Source of the DNA: Xanthomonas sp. DAR 80977
GTDB taxonomy: Bacteria > Pseudomonadota > Gammaproteobacteria > Xanthomonadales > Xanthomonadaceae
Direction: 5' to 3'
NCBI RefSeq assembly: GCF_041240605.1
Contig: NZ_CP162487.1
Location: 1,929,001-1,993,000, forward strand
Length of the DNA: 64,000 bases
Below are positions 47,556 through 57,422 of the stretch, piece after piece. Both the position numbers and the translations under genes were made by a program. How positions within the stretch are numbered: position 1 is the first letter of the stretch; the number at the start of each line of letters is the position of its first letter. The notes under the pieces were generated by a model. The model ran no database searches. It saw nothing but the letters and a program-made list of their open reading frames with translations, and had not been told where the DNA came from.

Positions 47556-47571
47556 TGCAAAGTGTGGGCCA
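47556..47571 (-). promoter_or_regulatory. Sigma-54 (RpoN) promoter candidate of the pilus operon
   Basis: On the minus strand TGGCCCACACTTTGCA has GG and GC exactly 10 bases apart, matching the -24/-12 consensus TGGCAC-N5-TTGCA at most positions. It lies 48-63 bp before the first pilin ATG, placing the transcript start near 47545. No sigma-70 promoter of similar quality is seen. Confidence 0.5.
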
Positions 47572-47734
47572 GCGCACATATTTCTGGATGCGCATCTAGT
47601 TTTTGGACTTGATGACAACCCCGGTTTCGCCGGTTGAATTTTGTGAAGGCGGTAGGGTGGCGGCCCGGTGCCGAAAAACCGGCGGTATCCACGGGCGCGT
47701 TCAGGAAAGCCCCGAATGAGCGATAATGGCGGGT

Positions 47735-48511
47735 ATGACCGTCAATCTGAAAACTCCCCAGGACATCGAGAAGATGCGCATCGCCGGCCGTCTGGCCGCC
47801 GAGGTGCTCGACATTATCGGGCCGCATGTGAAGCCCGGTGTCACCACCGCCGAGCTCGACCGCATCTGCCACGACCACATCATCAAGGTGCAGCAGGCGG
47901 TGCCGGCCAACGTCGGCTACCGCGGCTACCCGAAGACGGTGTGCAGCTCGGTGAACAACGTGATCTGCCACGGCATCCCCAGCGACAGCAAGGTGCTGAA
48001 GGACGGCGACATCGTCAATATCGACGTCACCGTGATCAAGGACGGCTGGCATGGCGACACCAGCCGCATGTACTACGTCGGCACCCCGTCGGTGATGGCG
48101 CGGCGCCTGGTCGAGGCGACCTACGAGGCGATGTGGCGCGGCATCCGCGCGGTGCGCCCCGGCGCCACGCTCGGCGACGTCGGCCACGCGATCCAGCAGT
48201 ACGCCGAGGGCCAGCGGTTCAGCGTGGTGCGCGAGTACTGCGGCCACGGCATCGGCAAGGTCTACCACGACGAACCGCAGGTGCTGCACTACGGCCGTCC
48301 CGGCGAGGGCCTGGTGCTGAAGCAGGGCATGACCTTCACCATCGAGCCGATGATCAACGAAGGCTCGCGCTTCACCCGCGTGCTGCCCGACGGTTGGACC
48401 GTGGTGACCAAGGACCGCAAGCTGTCGGCGCAGTGGGAGCACATGATCGCGGTCACCGAGGACGGCGTGGAAGTGCTGACCCTGTCGCCCGGCGGCCTCG
48501 GCGAGCCGTGA
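47735..48511 (+). CDS. map: Type I methionine aminopeptidase
   Basis: The 258-residue protein shows [33 protein letters not shown] [15 protein letters not shown], the metal-binding Asp pair [40 protein letters not shown] and [10 protein letters not shown]. It removes the initiator Met from new proteins. The ATG at 47735 gives the canonical start; ATG at 47726 would add three residues. Its stop overlaps the glnD GTG start. In many relatives map sits directly opposite rpsB; here the pilus operon lies between them. Confidence 0.96.
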   Translation: MTVNLKTPQDIEKMRIAGRLAAEVLDIIGPHVKPGVTTAELDRICHDHIIKVQQAVPANVGYRGYPKTVCSSVNNVICHGIPSDSKVLKDGDIVNIDVTVIKDGWHGDTSRMYYVGTPSVMARRLVEATYEAMWRGIRAVRPGATLGDVGHAIQQYAEGQRFSVVREYCGHGIGKVYHDEPQVLHYGRPGEGLVLKQGMTFTIEPMINEGSRFTRVLPDGWTVVTKDRKLSAQWEHMIAVTEDGVEVLTLSPGGLGEP

Positions 48512-51150
48512 GCCTGCTGCAGGCCGGTGCCGATGCCGGCATGCCCGACGACGCGGCCGTCGACGATGCGCAGTGGGCCGCCGCGGCCCGGCAATTGCTG
48601 CTCCAGGCCGACGCGCGGCTGTGCAAGCGCTTCGACCAGGGCGACGACATCGACCGCCTGCTGGCGCTGCGCGCGCGCGCGCTGGACCAACTGATCCGGC
48701 ATGCCTGGAGCCGCTGCCTGCCGCGCGACGCCGGGCTGGCGCTGTACGCGGTCGGCGGCTACGGCCGTGGCGAGCTGTTCCCGCATTCGGACATCGACCT
48801 GCTGGTGCTCGGCGAGGCCGAGCAGCAGCGTGCCCACGAGCAGGCGCTGGCGCGTTTGTTCGCGCTGCTCTGGCACGCCGGCGTGCCGGTCAGCCACGCG
48901 GTGCGCTCGGCCGCGCAGTGCACCGCCGCCTGCGCCGACCAGACCGTGCTGACCGCGCTGATCGAGGCGCGCCCGCTGCTGGCCGACGCCGCGGCGCGGG
49001 CGTCGCTGGCCGCGGCGATCGCGCCGCAGCAGGTGTGGCCGCCGCGCGATTTCTTCCTGGCCAAGCGCGAGGAACTGCAGACCCGCCACCAGCGCTTCGG
49101 CGATACCGCCGACAACCTGGAACCGGACATCAAGGACGGCCCGGGCGGCCTGCGCGACCTGCATACGCTGGGCTGGATGGCGCTGCGCGCGTTCGGCGTG
49201 CGCGACCTGGAAGCGCTGGTCGGGCTCGGCCACGTCGGCGGCGACGAGGCCGCGGCGTTGCGCCGCGAACGCCGCGAACTGGCGCGGCTGCGCTACGGCC
49301 TGCACCTGGTCGCCAACCGCCCGGAGGAGCGCCTGCGCTTCGACTACCAGAAGACCCTGGCGCAGCGGCTGGGCTTCTCCGACGACCCCGAGAGCCTGGG
49401 CGTGGAGAAGATGATGCAGCGCTTCTACCGCAGCGCCGCGATCGTGCGCCGGCTCAGCGACCGGCTGCTGCAGCGTTTCGAGGAGCAGTTCGACGGCGAA
49501 GCGCAGCCGCAGCCGCTGGGCGCCGGCTTCTCGCTGCGCCGCGGCTACCTGGCCGCCGATGCCGAGGGCTGGCCGCAGGCCGATCCGGTGCAGGTGTTCG
49601 CGCTGTTCGCGATCTGGGCCGCGCACGGCGAGGTGCGCGGCCTGCACTCGCTGACCGCGCGCGCGCTGGCCGAGGCGCTGCCGCAGCTGCCCGCCTACGA
49701 CAGCGCCGGCGCGCTGGCGCGCGAGCGCTTCCTGGCCCTGCTGCGCGGTCCGCGCGCGGTGCAGACGCTGACCCGGATGGCGCGGCTGGGCGTGCTCGGG
49801 CAATGGATCCCGGCGTTCGCGCAGGTGTCCGGGCGCATGCAGTTCGACCTGTTCCATGTGTACACGGTGGACCAGCACACGCTGATGGTGCTGAAGAACA
49901 TCGCGGTGTTCGCCAGCGCGCGCGCCGACGACCGCTTCTCGATCGCGCACGAGGTGTGGCCGCGGCTGCGCAAGCCGGAGCTGCTGCTGCTGGCCGGGCT
50001 GTTCCACGACATCGCCAAGGGCCGCGGCGGCGACCATTCCGAACTCGGCGCGGTCGATGCGCGCGCGTTCTGCGCCATCCACGGGCTCAGCGCCGCCGAT
50101 ACCGAGCTGGTGGTGTGGCTGGTCGAGCAGCACCTGCGCATGTCGGTGACCGCGCAGAAGCAGGACATTTCCGATGCCGAAGTGATCCACCGCTTCGCCA
50201 CCCTGGTCGGCGACCGCGAGCGCCTGGACTATCTGTACCTGCTGACCTGCGCCGACATCGCCGGCACCAGCCCCAAGCTGTGGAATGCGTGGAAGGACCG
50301 CCTGCTGGCCGACCTGTACTTCGCCGCGCGGCGCGCGCTGCGCGAAGGCCTGGAGCATCCGCGGCCGGTCGCCGAGCGCGTGCAGGAGGCGCGCGAGGCC
50401 ACCCGCGCGCTGATGCACATCCAGGGCCACGACGACGCGGTCATCGACCGCCAGTTCGCCGGCATGCCGGACGAGAGCTTCCTGCGTTTCCGCCCCGAGC
50501 AGCTGGCCTGGCAGGCGAGTTCGCTGATGGAAGTGGAGCTGGGCGGCACCCTGGTCAAGGTGCGCCCGGTCACGCCCGACGACGCCGCGCTGGAAGTGTT
50601 CGTGTATTCGCCGGACCGCGACGGCCTGTTCGCCGCCATCGTGATGACCCTGGACCGGCTCGGCTACGGCATCCACCGCGCCCGCGTGCTCGATGCGCCG
50701 CACGGGGCGATCTTCGATACCTTCGAGGTGATGCCGGCCGATGCCTTCGCCAGCGGCGACACCGCGCAGCTGGAAGCGGCGTTGCGCGAGGCGCTGAGCG
50801 GCGACCTGACCCGGCTGCGCCCGGCGCGGCGCGTGGTGCCGCGGCAACTGCGGCATTTCCGCTTCGCGCCGCGCATCGAATTCCGCGAGAGCGTGGACGG
50901 CCGCCGCACCCGCCTGAGCCTGGTCGCGCCGGACCGGCCCGGCCTGCTGTCGAACGTGGCGCAGGTGCTGCGCCGCCAGCAGCTGCGCGTGCACGACGCG
51001 CGCATCGCCACCTTCGGCGAGCGCGCCGAGGATCTGTTCCAGATCACCGACGAGCACAACCTGCCGTTGCCCGAATCCTCCCGCCAGGCGCTGCACGCCG
51101 CACTGCAGGCCTGCCTGGACCCCGATACCCCGCCTGGAGAATCACGCTAA
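48508..51150 (+). CDS. glnD: Bifunctional uridylyltransferase/uridylyl-removing enzyme (PII regulator)
   Basis: The 880-residue protein has the nucleotidyltransferase motif [21 protein letters not shown] (about residues 87-107), the HD motif [20 protein letters not shown] (about 495) and two C-terminal ACT domains ([20 protein letters not shown] and [19 protein letters not shown]). It adds or removes UMP on PII according to glutamine level, controlling nitrogen metabolism. The start is taken as the GTG at 48508, overlapping the map stop; an ATG at 48541 is an alternative giving 869 residues. Confidence 0.96.
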   Translation: MSLLQAGADAGMPDDAAVDDAQWAAAARQLLLQADARLCKRFDQGDDIDRLLALRARALDQLIRHAWSRCLPRDAGLALYAVGGYGRGELFPHSDIDLLVLGEAEQQRAHEQALARLFALLWHAGVPVSHAVRSAAQCTAACADQTVLTALIEARPLLADAAARASLAAAIAPQQVWPPRDFFLAKREELQTRHQRFGDTADNLEPDIKDGPGGLRDLHTLGWMALRAFGVRDLEALVGLGHVGGDEAAALRRERRELARLRYGLHLVANRPEERLRFDYQKTLAQRLGFSDDPESLGVEKMMQRFYRSAAIVRRLSDRLLQRFEEQFDGEAQPQPLGAGFSLRRGYLAADAEGWPQADPVQVFALFAIWAAHGEVRGLHSLTARALAEALPQLPAYDSAGALARERFLALLRGPRAVQTLTRMARLGVLGQWIPAFAQVSGRMQFDLFHVYTVDQHTLMVLKNIAVFASARADDRFSIAHEVWPRLRKPELLLLAGLFHDIAKGRGGDHSELGAVDARAFCAIHGLSAADTELVVWLVEQHLRMSVTAQKQDISDAEVIHRFATLVGDRERLDYLYLLTCADIAGTSPKLWNAWKDRLLADLYFAARRALREGLEHPRPVAERVQEAREATRALMHIQGHDDAVIDRQFAGMPDESFLRFRPEQLAWQASSLMEVELGGTLVKVRPVTPDDAALEVFVYSPDRDGLFAAIVMTLDRLGYGIHRARVLDAPHGAIFDTFEVMPADAFASGDTAQLEAALREALSGDLTRLRPARRVVPRQLRHFRFAPRIEFRESVDGRRTRLSLVAPDRPGLLSNVAQVLRRQQLRVHDARIATFGERAEDLFQITDEHNLPLPESSRQALHAALQACLDPDTPPGESR

Positions 51151-52154
51151 TGGCCACCAAGAAGCCTTCCGCCGGCAAGAAGCCCGCTGCCCCCAAGCCC
51201 GCCGCCAGGAAGGCCCCCGCGAAGAAGGCCGCGGTCAAGACCGTCGCCGCCGCCGCCAAGCCCGCCGCCGCGCCGAAGCCGGCGGCCAGGCCGGTGCGCG
51301 CCAAGCCGGCCGCCGGCCCCAGCGCCGACGAGCTGAAGTTCACCATCGACAGCGCCTTCGAACGCCGCGCCGCATTGACCCTGGACGAGATCGAAGGCTC
51401 GACCCGGCCGGTGGTCAACCGCGTCATCGACGGCCTGGAAACCGGCGAGTTCCGCGTCGCCGAGCCCGACGGACACGGCGGCTGGAAGGTCAACGAGTGG
51501 CTGAAGAAGGCGGTGCTGCTGTACTTTCGGGTCAACGAGATGGCCGTGGTCGAGGCGCAGCCGGCGCCGTTCTGGGACAAGGTGGAGTCGCGCTTCGCCG
51601 GCTACCACGAGGCCGAGTTCCGCAAGGCCGGCGTGCGCGTGGTGCCGGGCGCGATCGCGCGCCGCGGCAGCTACTTCGGCAAGGACGTGGTGCTGATGCC
51701 GAGCTTCACCAACATCGGCGCGCACGTGGGCGAGGGCACCATGGTCGATACCTGGGCCACGGTGGGCTCGTGCGCGCAGATCGGCAAGCATTGTCACCTG
51801 TCCGGCGGCGCCGGCATCGGCGGCGTGCTCGAGCCGCTGCAGGCCGGGCCGACCATCATCGAGGACCACTGCTTCGTCGGCGCGCGTTCGGAAGTGGTGG
51901 AAGGCGTGGTCGTCGGCCACCACAGCGTGATCGGCATGGGTGTGTTCATCGGCCAGAGCACGCGCATCTACAACCGCGCCACCGGCGAGGTGTCCTACGG
52001 CTACGTGCCGCCGTACAGCGTGGTGGTCTCCGGCCAGCTGCCGTCCAAGGATGGCTCGCACTCGCTGTACTGCGCGGTGATCGTCAAGCAGGTCGACGCC
52101 AAGACCCGCAGCAAGACCAGCGTCAACGACCTGTTGCGCGGCCTGGCCGATTGA
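51150..52154 (+). CDS. dapD: Tetrahydrodipicolinate N-succinyltransferase with basic N-terminal extension
   Basis: The 334-residue protein has a normal DapD body from about residue 59: [20 protein letters not shown], then a left-handed beta-helix ([29 protein letters not shown]) and [19 protein letters not shown]. It catalyses the succinylation step of lysine and diaminopimelate synthesis, one step before DapE substrate formation. The first 57 residues are an extra Lys/Ala/Pro-rich tail like histone H1 ([20 protein letters not shown]). A GGAG site precedes the ATG, which overlaps the glnD stop, so the extension is very likely translated. Confidence 0.95.
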   Translation: MATKKPSAGKKPAAPKPAARKAPAKKAAVKTVAAAAKPAAAPKPAARPVRAKPAAGPSADELKFTIDSAFERRAALTLDEIEGSTRPVVNRVIDGLETGEFRVAEPDGHGGWKVNEWLKKAVLLYFRVNEMAVVEAQPAPFWDKVESRFAGYHEAEFRKAGVRVVPGAIARRGSYFGKDVVLMPSFTNIGAHVGEGTMVDTWATVGSCAQIGKHCHLSGGAGIGGVLEPLQAGPTIIEDHCFVGARSEVVEGVVVGHHSVIGMGVFIGQSTRIYNRATGEVSYGYVPPYSVVVSGQLPSKDGSHSLYCAVIVKQVDAKTRSKTSVNDLLRGLAD

Positions 52155-52159
52155 TTTTC

Positions 52160-52375
52160 CTTTTGATTTTCCTTCCCCCTCCGGGGGAAGGTGGCGCGCA
52201 GCGCCGGATGAGGGTACGTACGGAGCTGCGCGCTGTGACAGAAGCGCATCGCCAGGTGAGTCGCGACGTGCAAAGTCATGTGCACCCTACCGCCGCGATG
52301 CTACGCCCGTACCCTCACCCCAATCCCTCTCTCCCATGGGGACTTCCTCCGGTCGCCGACGGGAGAGGGGCTTAC
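52160..52375. repeat. Intergenic repeats between dapD and the ArsC-family gene
   Basis: The segment carries a CCTTCCCCCTCCGGGGGAAGG hairpin (52178-52198 region), GGCGCGCAGCGCCGGATGAGGGTACG, and further on the complementary CGTACCCTCACCCCAATCCC with CTCTCTCCC/GGGAGAGGGG. These are dispersed Xanthomonas repeats; the first hairpin may end the map-glnD-dapD transcript. No gene is seen. Confidence 0.65.
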
Positions 52376-52395
52376 CGCTTGATGGGACATTTTCG

Positions 52396-52752
52396 ATGAC
52401 GACGTTGTACGGACTGAAGAACTGCGACACCTGCAAGAAGGCGACGAAATGGCTGGACCGCTTCGGCGTGGCCTACACCTTCGTCGACTACCGCGAGCAC
52501 AAGCCCGATCCGGAGACCGTGCTGGCGTGGGCCGGCAAGGCTGGCGGCTTCGACGCGCTGGTCAACAAGTCCTCGACCACCTGGCGGCAGCTGCCGGACA
52601 ACAAGAAGACGCCCGGTTCGGAGGCCGAATGGAAACTGCTGCTGCGCGAATATCCGCAACTGATCCGCCGGCCGGTGGTGCTCACCGACGACGGCCAGTT
52701 CAGCCAGGGCTTCTCGGACAACGGCTTCAAGCAGCGCTTCGGCGTGGGCTGA
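52396..52752 (+). CDS. ArsC/Spx-family reductase-like protein (YffB type)
   Basis: The 118-residue protein has a thioredoxin-like fold of the ArsC/Spx family: TTLYGLKNCDTCKKATKWLD, YTFVDYREHKPDP, NKSSTTWRQLPDN and IRRPVVLTDDGQFSQGFSDN. The CxxC pair at residues 10 and 13 differs from enterobacterial YffB, which has only one Cys. In Escherichia yffB also lies just upstream of dapE, so the linkage is conserved. The substrate is unknown; arsenate reduction is not implied. Confidence 0.85.
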   Translation: MTTLYGLKNCDTCKKATKWLDRFGVAYTFVDYREHKPDPETVLAWAGKAGGFDALVNKSSTTWRQLPDNKKTPGSEAEWKLLLREYPQLIRRPVVLTDDGQFSQGFSDNGFKQRFGVG

Positions 52753-52776
52753 GCCAGTGGCGCCGCTGTTCGCTCC

Positions 52777-52897
52777 CTGTGGGAGCGGCTTCAGCCGCGA
52801 CCGTACCGCCTCGGATTTCATCGAAACCCGGATCGAGCGCAGTTGCCGGCATGCCTGGCATCCTCCGTTCCTGTCGCGGCTGAAGCCGCCCCTACAG
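52777..52897. repeat. REP-like inverted repeat pair before dapE
   Basis: Arms 52777-52801 (GGGAGCGGCTTCAGCCGCGAC) and 52873-52897 (GTCGCGGCTGAAGCCGCC) flank about 70 bp. The right arm ends 12 bp before the dapE ATG. Confidence 0.85.
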
Positions 52898-52909
52898 TGA
52901 TTCCCCGCC

Positions 52910-54037
52910 ATGACCGACGTCGTTGACCTCACCTGCGACCTGATCGCCCGCCCCTCGGTCACGCCCGACGACGCCGGCTGCCAGGACCTGATCGCGCAGC
53001 GGCTGGCACGTGCCGGCTTCGCCATCGAGCGGCTGCGCTTCGGCCAGGTCGACAACCTGTGGGCCACGCACGGCGGCGGCGCGCCGGTGCTGGCGCTGCT
53101 CGGCCATACCGACGTGGTGCCGCCGGGGCCGCGCGAGGCCTGGGCCAGCGATCCGTTCGTGCCGCAGATCCGCGACGGCGTGCTGTACGGGCGTGGCGCC
53201 GCCGACATGAAGAGCGGGGTGGCCGCGTTCGTGGTCGCCGCCGAGCAGTTCGTCGCCGCGCATCCTGACCATCCCGGCACGCTGGCGCTGCTGCTGACCT
53301 CCGACGAGGAGGGCGACGCGCTGGACGGCGTGCGCAAGGTCGCCGAGACCTTCCGCGCGCGCGGCGAGCGCATCGACTGGTGCATCACCGGCGAACCGTC
53401 CTCCACCGAGCGGCTCGGCGACCTGCTGCGCGTCGGCCGCCGCGGCAGCCTGTCGGCCACGCTGGCGGTGCAGGGCGTGCAGGGCCACGTGGCCTATCCG
53501 CACAAGGCGCGCAATCCGATCCACCTGGCCGCGCCGGCGCTGGCCGAGCTGGCCGCGCGGCACTGGGACGACGGCTACGAGAGCTTCCCGCCGACCAGCC
53601 TGCAGATCTCCAACCTGCATGCCGGCACCGGCGCCAACAACGTGATCCCCGGCGAGCTGCAGGTGGCCTTCAACCTGCGCTACAACCCGCACTGGGACGC
53701 GCCGCGGCTGGAAGCGGAGATCGCCGCGCTGCTCGACTGCCACGGCCTGGACTACACGCTGCGCTGGCACCGCAGCGGCGAGCCGTTCTACACCCCGGAA
53801 GGGCGCCTGCGCAGCGTCGCGCGCGAGGTGCTGGGCGCGTTCGCCGGCGCGGCGCCGGAGGAGAGCACCGGCGGCGGCACCTCCGACGCGCGCTTCATCG
53901 CGCCGCTGGGCGCGCAGTGCATCGAGGTCGGCCCGGTCAATGCCAGCATCCACCAGGTGGACGAGCATGTGCGCGTCGCCGACCTGGAGGCGCTGCCGGC
54001 GCTGTACCTGCGCCTGATCGAACGGTTGCTGTCGTAA
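52910..54037 (+). CDS. dapE: Succinyl-diaminopimelate desuccinylase
   Basis: The 375-residue protein is an M20-family zinc hydrolase: [38 protein letters not shown] (zinc His and Asp), [45 protein letters not shown] and [14 protein letters not shown]. It releases succinate to give L,L-diaminopimelate for lysine and peptidoglycan. Length is normal. The asnB leader begins about 40 bp downstream. Confidence 0.97.
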   Translation: MTDVVDLTCDLIARPSVTPDDAGCQDLIAQRLARAGFAIERLRFGQVDNLWATHGGGAPVLALLGHTDVVPPGPREAWASDPFVPQIRDGVLYGRGAADMKSGVAAFVVAAEQFVAAHPDHPGTLALLLTSDEEGDALDGVRKVAETFRARGERIDWCITGEPSSTERLGDLLRVGRRGSLSATLAVQGVQGHVAYPHKARNPIHLAAPALAELAARHWDDGYESFPPTSLQISNLHAGTGANNVIPGELQVAFNLRYNPHWDAPRLEAEIAALLDCHGLDYTLRWHRSGEPFYTPEGRLRSVAREVLGAFAGAAPEESTGGGTSDARFIAPLGAQCIEVGPVNASIHQVDEHVRVADLEALPALYLRLIERLLS

Positions 54038-54075
54038 CAGTTGCGTCGCTGCGCCGGCCGGGTTACGTTCGCCGC

Positions 54076-54171
54076 ATGACCTCGCTGTCCGCCCTCCGCC
54101 CGATCCACGCCAACGGCCGCAATAATGCGCTGGCGAATAATCGTGCGCGGCCGATGCGGGTCTGCGACTAG
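54076..54171 (+). CDS. Asparagine-rich leader peptide of the asnB attenuator
   Basis: A 31-codon frame starts with ATG at 54076 and ends with TAG at 54169-54171. It contains five Asn codons in a 10-codon window: AAC at 54112, AATAAT at 54121-54126 and AATAAT at 54136-54141 (peptide part HANGRNNALANNR). The codons fall just before an RNA segment that can form an antiterminator. The peptide has no other features and is probably made only for regulation. The downstream gene is asparagine synthetase, which fits exactly. Confidence 0.8.
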   Translation: MTSLSALRPIHANGRNNALANNRARPMRVCD

Positions 54172-54232
54172 GCGCTACCGAAACACCACGCCCAGTATCC
54201 AGAAAACCCGCATCGGCCGATGCGGGTTTTTT
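54148..54232 (+). promoter_or_regulatory. Transcription attenuator of asnB (antiterminator/terminator switch)
   Basis: Segment 54148-54161 (CGGCCGATGCGGGT, inside the leader ORF) is a perfect 14-bp complement of 54206-54219 (ACCCGCATCGGCCG). The latter is also the left half of the terminator hairpin. If ribosomes stall at the AATAAT codons, segment 54148-54161 stays free to pair with 54206-54219, preventing the terminator. If Asn-tRNA is plentiful, the ribosome reaches the TAG, covers 54148-54161 and the terminator forms. This is inference from pairing and codon content. Confidence 0.75.
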
Positions 54233-54233
54233 T
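54203..54233 (+). terminator. Intrinsic terminator (attenuator) upstream of asnB
   Basis: A 28-bp perfect palindrome (54203-54230, AAAACCCGCATC/GATGCGGGTTTT around GGCC) is followed by TTT, giving a T7 run. It lies about 80 bp before the asnB ATG and after dapE. Confidence 0.88.
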
Positions 54234-54312
54234 ATGTGTGAGATTTTTCGCTGCATCGCGGTGCCGGCCGGCAACCGCTCCAGACCCCCACAAACCATCC
54301 AGGAGCTTTTCC

Positions 54313-56007
54313 ATGTGTTCGATCTTCGGCATCTTCGGCCTGCAACCCGGCGACGACCTGCAGGCGCTGCGCCGGCAGGCGCTGGACTGCTCGCAGCGGC
54401 AGCGCCATCGCGGTCCGGACTGGAGCGGCGTGTATGTCGACGACGGCGCGATCCTGGTGCATGAGCGGCTGGCCATCGTCGATCCGGCCGGCGGCTCGCA
54501 GCCGCTGCTGTCCGAAGACGGGCAACTGGCGCTGGCGGTGAACGGCGAGATCTACAACCACCGCGAACTGAAGAAGCAGCTGGCGCAGCCCTACGCGTTC
54601 CAGACCGGCTCGGACTGCGAGGTGATCAACGCGCTGTACCGCGAGGACGCGCCGGCGGCGCTGCTCAACCGGCTCAACGGCATCTTCGCCTTCGCGCTGT
54701 GGGACAGGGCGGCCGGGCGCGTGCTGATCGCGCGCGATCCGATGGGCGTGTGCCCGCTGTACTGGGGCCAGGACCAGCAAGGCCGGCTGCGCGTGGCCTC
54801 GGAGATGAAGTCGCTGGCCGACAGCTGCGCCGACGTCGCCCAGTTCCCGCCCGGCCACTACTACGACAGCGCCAGCGGCGAACTCGTGCAGTACTACCGC
54901 AAGCCGTGGCGCGACTACGCCGCGGTGCAGGGCGTGGAAGTGAGCAAGCAGGAACTGCGCGAGGCCTTCGAGCGCGCCGTGCACCGCCAGCTGATGACCG
55001 ACGTGCCGTACGGCGTGCTGCTGTCCGGCGGGCTGGATTCCTCGCTGGTCGCGGCGGTGGCGGCGCGTTTCGCGCGCAAGCGCATCGAGGACAACGACGA
55101 GGCCGAGGCCTGGTGGCCGCGCCTGCATTCGTTCGCGATCGGCCTGAAGGGCTCGCCCGACCTGGCCGCCGCGGCGATCGCCGCCGAGTCGCTGGGCACC
55201 GTGCACCACGGCTTCGAATACACCTTCGAGGAAGGCCTGGACGCATTGCCGGAAGTGATCCGGCACATCGAGACCTACGACGTCACCACCATCCGCGCCT
55301 CCACGCCGATGTTCCTGCTGGCGCGGCGGATCAAGGCGATGGGGGTGAAGATGGTGCTGTCCGGCGAGGGCAGCGACGAGATCTTCGGCGGCTACCTGTA
55401 CTTCCACAAGGCGCCGAACGCGCGCGAGTTCCACGAGGAGCTGATCCGCAAGCTCGACGCGCTCTACAACTACGACTGCCTGCGCGCCAACAAGTCGATG
55501 ATGGCCTGGGGCGTGGAGCCGCGCGTGCCGTTCCTGGACGTGGAGTTCCTGGACGTGGCGATGCGCATGGACGCGCAGCACAAGATGATCGACAAGACCA
55601 GCGGCGGCGCCACGCGCATGGAGAAGGGCGTGCTGCGCGCGGCCTTCGAAGGCTATCTGCCCGAGTCGATCCTGTGGCGGCAGAAGGAGCAGTTCAGCGA
55701 CGGCGTGGGCTACGGCTGGATCGACGGGCTGAAGGCGCATGCCGAGGCGCAGGTCAGCGACCGCGAACTGGCCGCGGCCGACAAGCGCTTCCCGGTGAAC
55801 CCGCCGCAGACCAAGGAAGCCTATTACTACCGCACGCTGTTCGAGCGCGCGTTCCCCACGCCGGCGGCGGCCGAGACCGTGCCCGGCGGCAAGTCGATCG
55901 CCTGTTCCTCGCCGGCGGCGATCGCCTGGGATGCGAGCTTCGCCAACGCCGCCGACCCATCCGGGCGCGCGGTGGCCGGGGTGCACGCGCAGGCGCTGGG
56001 GGCGTGA
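54313..56007 (+). CDS. asnB: Asparagine synthetase B (glutamine-hydrolysing)
   Basis: The 564-residue protein has the N-terminal glutaminase domain with Cys2 as nucleophile (MCSIFGIFGL), RHRGPDWSGV, LAVNGEIYNHREL and LIARDPMGVCPLYWG. The synthetase domain has the ATP loop LLSGGLDSSLVAAV (about residue 237) and LSGEGSDEIFGGYLYFHKAP. It converts aspartate and glutamine to asparagine. An AGGAG site lies seven bases upstream. Its expression is probably controlled by the Asn-codon attenuator. Length and motifs match the enterobacterial AsnB type. Confidence 0.97.
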   Translation: MCSIFGIFGLQPGDDLQALRRQALDCSQRQRHRGPDWSGVYVDDGAILVHERLAIVDPAGGSQPLLSEDGQLALAVNGEIYNHRELKKQLAQPYAFQTGSDCEVINALYREDAPAALLNRLNGIFAFALWDRAAGRVLIARDPMGVCPLYWGQDQQGRLRVASEMKSLADSCADVAQFPPGHYYDSASGELVQYYRKPWRDYAAVQGVEVSKQELREAFERAVHRQLMTDVPYGVLLSGGLDSSLVAAVAARFARKRIEDNDEAEAWWPRLHSFAIGLKGSPDLAAAAIAAESLGTVHHGFEYTFEEGLDALPEVIRHIETYDVTTIRASTPMFLLARRIKAMGVKMVLSGEGSDEIFGGYLYFHKAPNAREFHEELIRKLDALYNYDCLRANKSMMAWGVEPRVPFLDVEFLDVAMRMDAQHKMIDKTSGGATRMEKGVLRAAFEGYLPESILWRQKEQFSDGVGYGWIDGLKAHAEAQVSDRELAAADKRFPVNPPQTKEAYYYRTLFERAFPTPAAAETVPGGKSIACSSPAAIAWDASFANAADPSGRAVAGVHAQALGA

Positions 56008-56012
56008 ACCCG

Positions 56013-56045
56013 CGCGTAGCGCCGGCGACGCGCCGGCGCTACGCG
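56013..56045. terminator. Strong hairpin after asnB
   Basis: Perfect 15-bp arms CGCGTAGCGCCGGCG and CGCCGGCGCTACGCG with a 3-base loop start five bases after the asnB stop. There is no T tract, so termination may be inefficient or factor-dependent; it could also be an intergenic repeat. Confidence 0.6.
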
Positions 56046-56110
56046 GCAGCGGCAGTGCCTGGTGGCGGCGATTGCGGCGATCGTGCATCCGCCTGCGCAG
56101 CGGCCGCGGC

Positions 56111-57187
<1,077 letters not shown>

Positions 57188-57302
57188 CTCTGCCCTTCAA
57201 GACCGGCGGCTGTCGGGTCTTGGCGTGGGCGATGCCCACAATGCGGTGCCTCGATTGCCCAGGATCGATCCATGATTATCGGCATGGCCGGGATGTGCTT
57301 GA

Positions 57303-57420
57303 GGGATCCGGGACTCGGGACCCGGGACTCGGGACCCGGGACCCGGGAAAGCGCGATGCGGCGATCCGAAGCGCTACCGACTTCCGTTCTTCGTGTCCCC
57401 GGTCCCGAGTCCCGGGTCCG
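57303..57420. repeat. Inverted repeat of the GGGACTCGGGACCCGGGA variant
   Basis: Left arm 57306-57350 (tandem GGGACTCGGGACCCGGGA units) and right arm about 57396-57420 (CCGGTCCCGAGTCCCGGG) are inverted copies around 45 bp. It is a sequence variant of the GGGATTGGGGATTCG family. No gene lies between 57188 and 57422. Confidence 0.85.
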
Positions 57421-57422
57421 GC

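Noticed and set aside
47668..48507. Extension of the glnD frame upstream through map
   Set aside because: The upstream part is an out-of-frame reading of map; GlnD similarity starts after the GTG that overlaps the map stop.
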